Part shown: piece by piece, positions 36,893 to 47,191 of the stretch
How positions within the stretch are numbered: position 1 is the stretch's first letter
Layout: each line of letters begins with the position of its first letter
Assembly (NCBI GenBank): GCA_964020085.1
Contig: OZ026597.1
Coordinates: forward strand, 23,094,721-23,158,720
From: Micromussa lordhowensis
Lineage: Eukaryota; Cnidaria; Anthozoa; Scleractinia; Lobophylliidae
DNA length: 64,000 nt
Direction: 5' to 3'
Translations under genes and position numbers: made by a program
Notes under the pieces: model-generated
Seen by the model: only the letters and a program-made list of their open reading frames with translations
The model's database searches: none
What the model was told of the DNA's origin: nothing

Positions 36893-37140
36893 GAATTTCG
36901 CAGTTTAAATCAAATATGAATTCGCAAGTTTAAATGCTATTTTCAAAGTTTAAATTTAAATGAATAAAAATGATTAAATGAAATTTCGCAGTTTAAATCA
37001 AATACAAATTCGTAAGTTTAAATGATATTTTGAGGAGTTTAAATTTAAATGGAAAACAAGATTAAATAAATAAATTTAAATTAAATAAGTTTAAAAAGTT
37101 TAAATAAGAAATTTGGTTTAAATTTAAATACATTTTGGAC
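36893..37140. repeat. TTTAAAT-rich tandem repeat
   Basis: A unit of roughly 87 bases beginning ATTTCGCAGTTTAAATC is present at about 36893 and 36980, followed by shorter AGTTTAAATTTAAAT blocks. Extremely AT-rich and locally palindromic. Confidence 0.75.
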
Positions 37141-37734
37141 ATGAAGTTTAAATTTAAAAGCAAAGAAGTTGAAATCAAATATAAATCAACAAGGATTAAA
37201 TATTGCTACATATGGGCAGGCATACAGCACCCTGAACATAAGGGCAAGCTCGAAGGAGTGAAAGGAGACCGTGTGTTCAATGTAAGGCTTTCCAAAGATG
37301 TCTTTGATGTTTTCGGGATTATAATTCCAATCGGATCACGTGAGTATCATCTTAAATCTGGAAAAAGCTTTCATATAGTATAACAGCTCTATGATAGGAT
37401 TATTAGGGTGCATTCGATGCCACCACGAGAACAAGAAAGAACGCCAGATCGCAGGTTACACCGGCCGTATATTTCTTGGTCGCAATTAAAAAGTCAACAA
37501 ATGTAATCATATTAAATCAAGCAGCCAATGAATTGTACTTGGTCCCACGACTACAATTTCGCAAAACCAAAGCGCTGGTGTTAAGAAGAAAATAAAATCC
37601 CGTACAACTCTAAGAGCAACCGCGAATATTGTGTCTTTGAAATGCTTGTCTTAACAAGACTAGAGCTTGTTTTTGTATTAAACAAAATGTGTTCTGTTGG
37701 GCAACCCTAAAACCAGGAATCCGGAATCTGGTTT

Positions 37735-37795
37735 TAACCGGAAACCGAAAACCGAAAACCGGAAACCGGAAACCGAAAACCGAAAACCGAAAACA
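37735..37795. repeat. (CCGAAAA/CCGGAAA)n tandem repeat
   Basis: Seven-base units run in tandem, alternating CCGAAAA and CCGGAAA. They lie directly inside the left end of the element at 37699-38655. Confidence 0.85.
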
Positions 37796-38264
37796 GAAAT
37801 GTGGAATCCGGAATGCGGAATCCGGAATTCAAAAATCAAAGAAAACAAGTATTTCAAATTCGCGAAAATTATTTTGCGTAGCTTTTGCCTGTAACAAATA
37901 AGAGGCCAAGTAAAAAAAAAATCACCACTACATATTTTTGTTGCCCTTCGTATCAAAACTTTTTACAGAAATGATGTACACTTCTCGCTTGCGAACGGAT
38001 TAGACCAAGTGTTGTTAAAAGATGCTAAACCACTGTCAGAAACTAGCCGCAATAGCTTGTTGCTATTGTGCTATTCACTAGTCTTCTCGGAGCTTTTTGG
38101 TCTAGACAAGAACCACTCAGCAGGGCAAAGTTGAACAAAAGATAGGCAACTTAGCCTAGGTGCCTGCGAGCAGGCACTCGTGTTTGGGCCGGGGCGCGAG
38201 TGGCGAAGCCGCGCGGAGGCTCTCGCTGACATGTCAATGCAAAAAGGCACTTGACACTAGATCC

Positions 38265-38365
38265 TGCTCAGAAACTAGAGACAGATGCTAGAGCCTGCTC
38301 GGACACTAGAGACAGACACTAAAGCGGCCTGCTCAGACACTAGAGACAGATCCTAGAGCCTGCTC
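38265..38365. repeat. minisatellite, about 32-bp unit, 3 copies
   Basis: The unit is CTGCTC...ACTAGAGACAGA...CTA(G/A)AGC, three times with small length changes. It is preceded by the palindrome GTGCCTGCGAGCAGGCAC near 38160. Confidence 0.8.
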
Positions 38366-39003
38366 GCAGGCTATGGTAACTCTGTTCTCACGGAAAAAGA
38401 CCTAACCCTGACCGGATAGTGATTAACCCAATGGATAACAATATCCAGCTTTAAAACAACCGGGCCAGATGTATAGCTAAGGGCTGTTCAAAACTAGTCA
38501 GTTAACAATTACAGTTTGTTGAATTAAAGCAAAGAAAAAAAATAACAAACTAATTTTTTCTCTGTATCTATTATTTCTATCATCATTCGTAATATTTAAC
38601 TTCCGGATTCGGATTCCGGTTTCCAGTTTCCGGTTTACTGGTTTTAGGGTTGCCCTGCTTTGTGACTAAACATTGTTCTTGTGGGCATCGTTCCGAAAGC
38701 GATGGCGCGCGATCAGGTTGCCCCTGCGAAAATATTCTTCGTGTAGAAAGGGTGGAGTAAAGAGACGGGAAAAGTGGTACCCCTGGCAAAAACGATTTAA
38801 GACAGGGTTTGGTTTCGTTTGACGTTAGAAGAGCGCCATGAGAGAAAAGCTCAGTAGCAGTTACTGTTGTCAGCCTCTCTCTTCTCACGAGTTCATATAC
38901 CATCCTTTCTCGGTGAAACGCCAAGTTCCAAATAAGTGCTGGGTCTCTAAGGTGGATTAGGCCTAAGTCCCTCTCAAAGAGTAATAAATATCCTAAGTTG
39001 TGG

Positions 39004-39021
39004 AGGGGGGGGGGGGGGGGG
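39004..39021. repeat. poly-G tract
   Basis: About 18 uninterrupted G. Similar homopolymer C runs lie at about 18138-18155, 42083-42095 and 56557-56570. Confidence 0.9.
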
Positions 39022-39774
39022 TGATTTCTGGCCTACGATAATATAAACTGGAGCAAAATAAAAAGTCACAAATAAGTTTAGTTTACCTTTTACTTTGTTT
39101 GTTCATAATTCTTGGTGGTATATGTACAGTAGAGAACAATCACTTTTCTACATCACTTTTTAGCCATCTGTAACAGTTGTAGAAAGCTGCACAGTAGCAA
39201 ATTGAATAATGAATGGCTTTGGCTGAGGACACCGAAGAAAGAAGTTGGACGCACGGAAGATGAGTATCACGGTGTCGTAACAGGGTTGAAAAGGTACTAA
39301 AATGTCGGTAATGGTAAAATACGACGAGGAACGTTAGGGTTCTTTTTAGAATGGAATGAGGAAAAAGTCAAAGAATTCCTTCCTGGTAGTTAGCTGTTAT
39401 AGCTGGGGAAAATGTTTGCGGTATTAAAGTACTTGTGAGAGATATTTGAAAGTCAGTGAATTTGATTATAGACATCATAGAGCGAATTCAAATAATGAAA
39501 AATGGTAAATTATGTTCAATGACCGTGCTGAAAAAGATAAAGATGAAATGTTTATCATATCACAAGCACACGTACAAGCACGGCACTAAGATCCTTTTCA
39601 GCCGGCCAGTCCTTTGTTTGTTAAATTCAGTTATCACCTTGTTTCATTAAGCATAATGATAAATAATAACTTTATTTAAGTGTCGAGTGTATTTAGCACT
39701 GTAGTGCTAATTTTGGGGACACTGTAAATAAGTAACTAAATATTGCAAATTGAACATAAACTATTAAGAACCCA

Positions 39775-39935
39775 ACTGGTGCGAGGCAAACCAGTTGGTT
39801 ATTTACACAACGAGGATTTGAACTCGGGACTACAGAGAACAAATCCAGATAGCGGTAGGGTGGAGGATTTAAACCAGGGACCTCCAGATTTCAATTCCAG
39901 CGCCCTAAACCACTCGGTCACGCTGCCTCTCTATT
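39775..39935 (-). repeat. tRNA-derived SINE, family C
   Basis: Minus strand begins GAGGCAGCGTGACCGAGTGG followed by a GGTCCCTGGTTTAAATCC-like B-box region, which resembles a Leu/Ser-type tRNA head. The body contains GAGGATTTGAACTCGGGACTAC and CCAGTTGGTTATTTACA, shared with 18955-19060. A retroposed copy, not a tRNA gene. Confidence 0.65.
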
Positions 39936-40058
39936 TGCTTATTATCCTTATTATTATAATTATTATTTTGATCACTTTTTTATGCTGCTGTTGTTACAGG
40001 GAAACCAAGGAAGAGGCAAGAGCCACGATTGAAAGTTGCTTTGCATCTCCAGCATTAG

Positions 40059-43000
40059 AAAGCCACGGTAAAGATCCTCTTTGGACTCCTGGACAATGGC
40101 GTGAGAGAGAATCTGGAAGCTCGCGCCGTCAGATGATGATTCTTCAGCCGAGAAAGATCGTAACATACTGCAGGTCTACAATAAGGCGATGTCGAATATT
40201 GCATCGCTTACAGATACGAAGGTAGAGCCACTTACTTTCAGGCTTGTGTCTGAGTGGGACTTGGCCACCACAAATATAAGAGCTTCATGTTTGGATCAAG
40301 TAGACGAAGCATGTCGTGCTGTGTGTAGCGTTATCGCCCCAAGAGATAGTGAAAAGTTGCAGCAAGCATTTCAGGAGTCAGCGTCGGTAAACCTGTGCTC
40401 GAATGACCTACAGGCACTAATAGCCGCATACAAGGATGCACCATCCAGAAATCTGAAAACCCAGATACTTAGTCTTTATGCTTCGCGTTATTCAGGAGGA
40501 TTCCTAAATAAAATGCACGGACCTTTTGAAAAACTGAGCGACCGACAAATTAAGAAAGCAAGAGCGCATGCCAAGAATGTTGGAGTGGGATTTAACGTCG
40601 AGAAACTACCAAGCCATAGAGTCCGCATAGACTTAGTGAAGCTTGATCACTTTCTATCTTTTGTAGATCAGCCATATTTCTACCAAGATGTTGCCTATGG
40701 AACTAGGACTCTAAAACTTGACTGTGGAGAGCGACTTGTTATGCCCAATGTTGTCAGAATTGTTGGAAGGTCGACGATGATTGAACAGTATTTCAAACAT
40801 TGTAGCGAAGAAGGCGTTGACCCTCTTGGAAGGTCAACGTTGTACAGAATTTTGGAAGTCAGAGAAGCCGCTGCAGCGGGAGCTGAAGGATTTGACACAA
40901 TGAACAAGATAGTAGATCAACTGAAAGACAGCGGTGCAAGTGTTAAGTGGTGTCAAGAAATTCGAGACAATCTCAAGGATGGAAAGCGCTACCTTAAGAC
41001 AGAGTACAGAGTGCACTGTCAGGATAATGGGAGCTCGTGTACCGACCACTGCACATGTTTTGCTCTAAGTGATCCCCAGAACCCCGAGTTTCAAGGAACC
41101 TGTATGCACGAGCATCACGTTCGCTGCGATGATTGCGAGACCTTGAAATCTACTATTCAGGCTATCGCAGATGAAATCGAGTCGCCTTCAGTTAGTCTGT
41201 ACAGCGTGGATCAGAAAGAAGACCTCAAGCATGACCACAAGCAAGCCCAGGAGATGATATTTCAATGGAAGTCCCACATTATCAGAGCTGAGAACCAAGA
41301 GAGAGCTAAACAAAGTGTTCTAAACTCCCTCCAGTGTAACTCTGCCCTTGTTGTCATGGACTGGGCTATGAAGTTTTTACAACTCAAATATCGAGAGAAA
41401 CAGTCTGAGTGGTTCGGAAAGAGGGGAATAAATTGGCATGTTAGTTGTGTCATTACAAGAAATGCTGCGGACAACGGCCTGGAAATTGCGACATATGTTC
41501 ACCTTTTTGACAGCTGTTCCCAAGACTGGTACACAGTGTGCGCAATACTGGAACATCTTCTTAACATTATCAAAGGGAACAAGCCTCATGTAAACCAGAT
41601 CTTCTTGCGATCAGACGGCGCAGGTTGTTACCATAACAAAAATCTAATAGCAGCTGTCTTCGACGTCGGTGTTCGAGTTGGAATCAAAGTCATGAGGTAA
41701 GGGGTAGCAGTAGCAGTAGCAGTAGCAGTAGCAGTAGCAGTAGCAGTAGCAGTAGCTGTAGCTGTAGCTGTAGCTGTAGCTGTAGCTGTAGCTGTAGCTG
41801 TAGCAGTAGCAGTAGCAGTAGCAGTAGCAGTAGCAGTAGCAGTAGCAGTAGCAGTAGCAGTAGCAGTAGCAGTAGCAGTAGCAGTAGCAGTAGCAGTAGC
41901 AGTAGCAGTAGCAGTAGCAGTAGCAGTAGCAGAAAAGATATCTCATTTAGGACAAAAATCGATAAACCGATACCCTGATTTAGACAAAAAATGACAAATT
42001 CGATAACCTGTTCAAGACAAAAATCCCGAAAAACGTACTCTAGCTGGCCGCACGTCCCCATTAAGCCCTTATAAGGGAGTAACCCCCCCCCCCGGGGGGA
42101 ATTACGAACGTCTGTGCGCCGTTAATTTACACTGTAGTGCAAAGTAAAATTCCCTGTAAATATGGCTGCTCTCAGCCAAAGAGCAGCCAATCACTGTGAA
42201 GTGAGTAATTCCCTTAGCCATATCATAAATTTACGTATTCTCTTTTCTCCTTGATCAGCTATGACTTTTCGGAAGTTCAGTCAGGAAAGGATGTTTGCGA
42301 TCGCATTATTAGTCCGATGAAAGGAGCAATGCGTAGATATTGTAATGAAGGACATGACATTATGACAGCCTCTGACATGCACGAGGCGTTAAAGGCAAGG
42401 CAAGTGAAGGGAGCATCGGCCGCTGTTTGCGAGCTTGATCGCGGTGGTGAGGAAGTTAAAGTCAACCGTATCAGCAATTTCAGTGCTTTCCACAATTTTT
42501 CCTACGAGCAGGAAGGGCTTCGTCTCTCAAAGGTATATAACGTTGGTGCTGGTAGACTTATCCCATGGTCGGAGCTTATCGTTCAAAAGCTAGGGCAACT
42601 GCAGTTGAAAGAAGTTGATAATCATGGCTTTTTTGCTACGGTGCCAAGGGCAATAAAGCCCTCTCGCATCGATGCTGATAGTTCCGATAACGACCTAGTT
42701 TTCCAATGCCAAGAGCAAGGATGTAGCTTGGAATTTTCTTCTTTAGAGGAACTTCAAGACCATATTCATCTCGGCCAACATAGCAAAGCAACATCGGAGA
42801 GCTTGTTCGATGGAATTAGACGTGGCTGGGCATCAAAGCTCTCTTCACTAACTGTAGAGTCAAGAGTAACGTCCACAGTAGAAGAAGTGACAAGTGAAGG
42901 CAGGGACGAATGTCGTAATATGGGCTGGGCCCTTCAGAAACCAAGAGGGGGAGGAACGAGGTTTACGGAGAATGTAAAGGTCTATCTGACAATAAGATTT

Positions 43001-43486
43001 GACGATGGCGAGAAGACTGGTCGGAAGGCTGATCCAACCCAAGTGGCAGCTGACATGAGAAAAGCCAGGAGCATCGAAGGAACAAGGAAGTTTAACAGAA
43101 GCGAATGGTTAACAAAGACCCAAGTACAAGGTTTCTTTTCAAGACTGGCTTCGATGAAACGAAGGAAAACGACAGTTGACCAAGTGCAGGAAGAAGAGGA
43201 CGATAATGAGAGTCTCATCGAAGACGAAATCAGTTACCTTGATGAGACGGCTAGGCGGAACGCAGTGGAAGATATTGTCAGCCAAGTGGGATTGACCCAT
43301 CCTATCACTTATGATGGTCATGACATCTGCGAGCATGCCAGGCTCGACACGCTATCGAGATTTACTGTAACCATGCTCAAGGCCATGTGCGACCATTTAG
43401 AAATTCCATATCAAGCCAGAGAACGAAAATCGTTTTTATGGAACAAGCTGAAGGGCATTGTCGAAGAATGTTCGTGCTATAAATAG
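40059..43486 (+). CDS. uncharacterised multi-domain protein with candidate D/D/E triad and C2H2 finger
   Basis: Two clear exons, 40189-41696 and 42259-43486, join GTCATGAG to CTATGAC with GTAAGG and TTGATCAG borders; 911 residues from the Met at 40189. In order: N-terminal region; a Cys/His cluster at about 275-315 (HCQDN, TDHCTC, CMHEHH, CDDC); Asp in VVMDWAMKF (about 389); Asp in LRSDGAGCYHN (about 474); Glu in DFSEVQSGKDVCDR (about 507); a C2H2 finger (FQCQEQGC...HIHLGQH, about 650); and a conserved GRKADPTQV...FFSRLAS region. Such a spread of D, D and E suggests an RNase H-fold transposase or a derivative, but that is inference. Upstream, 40059-40133 reads KILFGLLDNGVRENLEA in another frame, so the true N-terminus is either spliced or broken by a one-base shift. 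Confidence 0.7.
41704..41932. repeat. (TAGCAG)n / (TAGCTG)n microsatellite
   Basis: About 38 six-base units fill the 5' part of the 562-bp intron. A block of TAGCTG (about 41752-41802) is set inside TAGCAG. The tract starts within 10 bases of the splice donor. Confidence 0.95.
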
Positions 43487-43489
43487 ATC

Positions 43490-43967
43490 GAGTGGCTCGT
43501 CAATCTCTTTGCGGCTTCGATAAGACACATTATTACTGACACCAAGCCCTTTCTGTGGTCAAGAAATGTACCGCTGCTAATGTTGCTGCTAGGGCAAACA
43601 GTCCTGTTTAGTGTTGTTACGAAGCCCAGGTGGTACGCATTATGTTACATGTAAATAGAAGTCGAAAACTCAGAACTTTAACTCAAATACATCCAGTTGT
43701 AAATCCAATCATCCACGAGCTAACATACAAGCTTGGTTCATTCCGAACAGGCGGAACAGCCCAATTCAAGCGTTTCAGGTTCAGCTGCTCCAGGTTTTCT
43801 ACAGACATTACAGTGAACTAAATAAATACGGGAACAAAACGAGTGAAATTATACAGATGTAATCCTTACCGACTGCTTTCGTTCCAGTATAAATGTCCAG
43901 AGTTCTTCCAGAACAACAACATGGAGGATCGAAAAATCCAAGACAACCCGCGTGCTTCATAACACGT
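43490..43967. other. 3' flank of the two-exon gene
   Basis: No recognisable gene. An ATAAATA run near 43823 is the only weak polyadenylation candidate. Confidence 0.35.
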
Positions 43968-43976
43968 GATACGAAC

Positions 43977-44161
43977 CGGTGTGCGACACTTGCAGACTGC
44001 AGACTGTAGACTTTTTCACTAAAATATTGTATTCCATTTCCATTACCAACAGCTAACCGTAAACAGGCTAACCTGAGTGCTATTCAGGCTAACCAGAGTG
44101 CTATTTAGACCTAAATGTAGTCTGTAGTCTGCAGTCTGCAGTCTGCAAGTGTCGCACACTG
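43977..44161. mobile_element. MITE with 9-bp target-site duplication
   Basis: GATACGAAC stands directly at both borders (43968-43976 and 44162-44170). Ends are inverted (CGGTGTGCGACACTTGCAGA on the left, its inverse with one change on the right) and packed with CAGACTG units. Nine-base duplications are typical of Mutator-like elements. Confidence 0.85.
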
Positions 44162-44171
44162 GATACGAACA

Positions 44172-45452
44172 CGATACATCATACACACTGAGGTCCGAAA
44201 ATCGTGCGCAGTGGTAGCTAGAAGTGTTTGTTATGAATATAACTCAGTATTAGAACTGTTTTCAGTTCAGCTCTGTTAATGCTCACGAGAAGAGGAAATT
44301 GAAGGTTTATGCAGAGGTGTTATCAAAAATGTATTTTTTCACTCGGCTGTTATGATGACACCGTGAGAATAACAATGGCTGCGAGGTTTTGGAAAGCCGG
44401 ATGCGATATATAATACATGTAATATAATGCCTATCGCATCAGTTTAGGACAATTTCGGTGGAGGGGGTAGGGGGGATACTTTCATATACAAAGGACGGTG
44501 GTGCTCATCGGAAATTTTGAAGAGAAGGTACAGTACCAAGATCATATTTTGTTGGCAAAGCTCAAATATATCTCAAACCATTCTAAAACGAAACATCTCC
44601 TGCCATATTTGTTTCGGCTCAGTACTCTTAAAGATACCAAAAAAGCTCCCGCTGTCGGTCTTTTGAGGCTGAAAACCCCATAAGAGGCGCTAAAACCCTT
44701 TTTATTAACCCCTAAAAAGGTACAACAAGCCTCCCCGTCCTTCTTAGGTGAGAGTCCCTGCCGGGGGACAATTATGCTCAAGGCCTACACTCTCCCTTGA
44801 GTCACATAGTGGAACGATTGCGTTTACTTAACTATATTTTTCGCGAGCCTGAGAGGTCAAAGACAAACTAGTCTCATGGCCAATAGTTCTGGTTCGTCAG
44901 ATAACAGGGAAGGGTACTAGTCCTATAAGCACAAAGTGAGAAATCGTCATCTCAGCATCTGCACGCGCTTTGATATGGACGTTTTCTTGGAAGGTTTCTT
45001 GGCCCCATCTTTTGATTTTCCTGTTATTCATGGGTCGACCATTGGGGCAGGGGATAGTGAGGGTCTGAATGGGGGTACCTCGATAACACTAAACACTTAA
45101 ATTTTTGGTTCCGTAACTAAAACAGTTAAATTTAGGCATTTAAAAAAACAGCAGTAGTAAAAAATTCTCTGCACCATTAATTTTTTTCCCGGAAAGAAAC
45201 AAAAACGGCTCCGAAAAGGGAAATGTTATTTTTTTATTAGTATATCAAGAGGTTTTCTGCCACTTTCCGAAGATTCTCGAAGACTACCGAAGATGTACAG
45301 AGACTACCAAAGATGTCCGAAGACTACCGATTTTCCAAGGAGAATTCCGAAAATTTTTTGAGTATATGTTTGTTGTAAGTAATGGATAAAAGCACAGTAA
45401 AACTTTGACAACACCGGAGGAGAATCCAATGCCGCCACCATATTGTTGTTTT
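44172..45452. other. intergenic region
   Basis: No gene recognised. Around 45270-45335 CGAAGACTACCGAAGATGT-like units repeat imperfectly. The remainder is without visible structure. Confidence 0.4.
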
Positions 45453-45455
45453 TCA

Positions 45456-45645
45456 GGGCGCGTTCCTTTGGGATCAATCCGGAATAAGAATAATTGGAAT
45501 AATTCGAGTAAGCGTTTGTTTGGGATCTATTCTCATTCCGGAATACCTGGAACTCCATTCCATCTATTCTGCTCCCAGGAGCGGAATAGACAGAATATAT
45601 TCCGAAATGTATTCTTATTCCGGAATATCCCAAACGAACGCGCCC
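45456..45645. mobile_element. MITE with TCA target duplication
   Basis: Inverted ends GGGCGCGTTCCTTTGGGAT and ATCCCAAACGAACGCGCCC, arms about 40 bases, flanked by TCA on each side (45453-45455, 45646-45648). The interior repeats ATTCCGGAATA-type palindromes. Confidence 0.8.
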
Positions 45646-46217
45646 TCAGTTTGCCCGCGACCCTTCCATAACTGGTCACGTTACAACTTGTGTGACATGT
45701 AGCGAAGGCTGGTGGTGCTTTCCTTGAAAAACGGATCAGTGGCCATTATATGTACTGTAAAAGCGCTGATACTAAAATACACGCATCGAGTTTGGAACAA
45801 AAGACAATTCCATTCATAGCAAAACGCACTTCCATTCAAGCCTGTTATTCGTTGCTGTTTTCGGGCACATGGCCCTCTAGCTCTCAGTAGTCAAGACTGT
45901 AGTAATGGATCAGTTGCCATTACCGGTAAACGGTAAATGGAAACTTACGACTTTCGTCTTCTCTTAGTGTTACTTCTGTTGCAGAATTTATTGAAGGAAC
46001 TTATCAGGACTATGGCTATTGTTAATTTGTGCAGACCGCCATTGTTTACTTTTGGATTCATGCAAGTCTTGAGAATTGATTAACTTCAACGACATTGTTA
46101 CTTCCAACCGGGATCTGCATTGTATACAAGTATCAAAAGAAGCTATTTACCACTACTTACAAGGTCAACAGACGAGCCTGAATAGCAGAAGAAGTAGTAG
46201 TACCGAGCGCAAGGGTT

Positions 46218-46343
46218 ATGCAAATGACCTTTGACACGGGCGATAGTTATGTAAATACACTGGACGTGGCAGATTTTAATCTGATGTCGCGTGAAATCCA
46301 AGGAGATACCCACCGATTTGAACTTATAGAACGGCTTATTAAG
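46218..46343 (+). other. isolated candidate first coding exon
   Basis: Forty-two open codons from an ATG, ending NLMSREIQGDTHRFELIERLIK, directly followed by a consensus GTAAGA donor. Composition looks protein-like (acidic then basic). No matching downstream exon was identified; the LTR element lies between this exon and anything further 3'. It could be a remnant of the two-exon gene family, of the SAP/SWIM gene, or chance. Confidence 0.3.
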
Positions 46344-46850
46344 GTAAGAAATTTACTGTGATGTGCATTTTAGCCTTCGTTTAGATCCAACTTTTGAGAT
46401 TTTCTAGCTCAAATTTGGCTAAATTTTAGTAGGTTTTCAAAGGCCTTAGAAAAGGGTGTCTTCTAGCCTCGCTGGATAGTTTAGAATTTTTTCTGAGAAG
46501 TTGCCATATTTTGTCAGTCAAAGTAACGAATGTACCTTAGAATACATATGAAAACGAAATTTCGTGAGCTGCATTTTAGGGTACGTAGCACGCTTTACAA
46601 AATCGGTGAATTTCACCTTTCTGATCACGGTCGGCAACCTCGGTTCGGCCAAAATTCAATTTTGGCTCGTAGCAGGGCAAAAATAAGGAATTGAAAAATA
46701 ATAAATTGCTTTTTTATCTATATGTACCAAACCCTTTTCACTGACAAAAAATGAAGGAAAACTATTTTTGGTCCCGAAGTCGAGTGGACCGCTTTTAGAG
46801 AGACTGCCACTTAATTACTCTCGGCCTAGCCTGCGTTGCAAGCGTAAACG

Positions 46851-47004
46851 GCGCCAGCGGTTATTGTCGGCCGCGCATGTGTTATACGGGCATCTTCTCG
46901 TGGCCCACGTTGTTGTTTTACTCGGCATTTTGTAGAGGCTCTGTTGTCCTTAGTAAAGTGTTTGTATTTCGCTATTATCGTGTCGTTCGTCCTTATTACT
47001 GGCG
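46851..47004 (+). repeat. 5' LTR
   Basis: Direct repeat of 52199-52352, with one substitution near its end (TTATTACT versus TTATAACT). It is unusually short for an animal LTR and has no clear TATA box. Confidence 0.92.
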
Positions 47005-47023
47005 TGGTGGCAGCCGTGGTAAC
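47005..47023 (+). promoter_or_regulatory. primer-binding site candidate
   Basis: Starts with TGG immediately after the LTR, as expected for pairing with a tRNA 3' CCA end. The tRNA was not identified. Confidence 0.55.
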
Positions 47024-47191
47024 TTACCCTCGTCTCGTACTTAGAGACAGCTAGCTCATAACGGATCGTCGACCGATTTCCAAGCGAGGAACTAGCGAAA
47101 CACAGCTTAGTCGATAGCTGTGTCAACAACACACAAGGTCCCACAGCTGAGTACACATTTTGCCTTTCCTGTATTCACTTGAGAACACGAA

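Larger units (their letters stand above)
37699..38655. mobile_element. inverted-repeat element with GGGCAACCCTAAAACCAG ends
   Basis: The 18-base end is exact at 37699-37716 and, inverted, at 38638-38655. Next to both ends lie CCGGAAACC-type subterminal repeats. The interior contains the minisatellite at 38265-38365. The target duplication is not clear. It is probably a non-autonomous DNA transposon. Confidence 0.65.

Noticed and set aside
37135..37383. 82-codon open frame
   Set aside because: Starts in TTTAAAT repeats and shows no recognisable motif or partner exon.
37678..37956. Repetitive frames around 37.7-37.9 kb
   Set aside because: Translation of the CCGAAAA tandem repeat.
41644..42061. 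Minus-strand poly-Tyr/Cys and poly-Leu frames
   Set aside because: Pure translation of the TAGCAG microsatellite within an intron.
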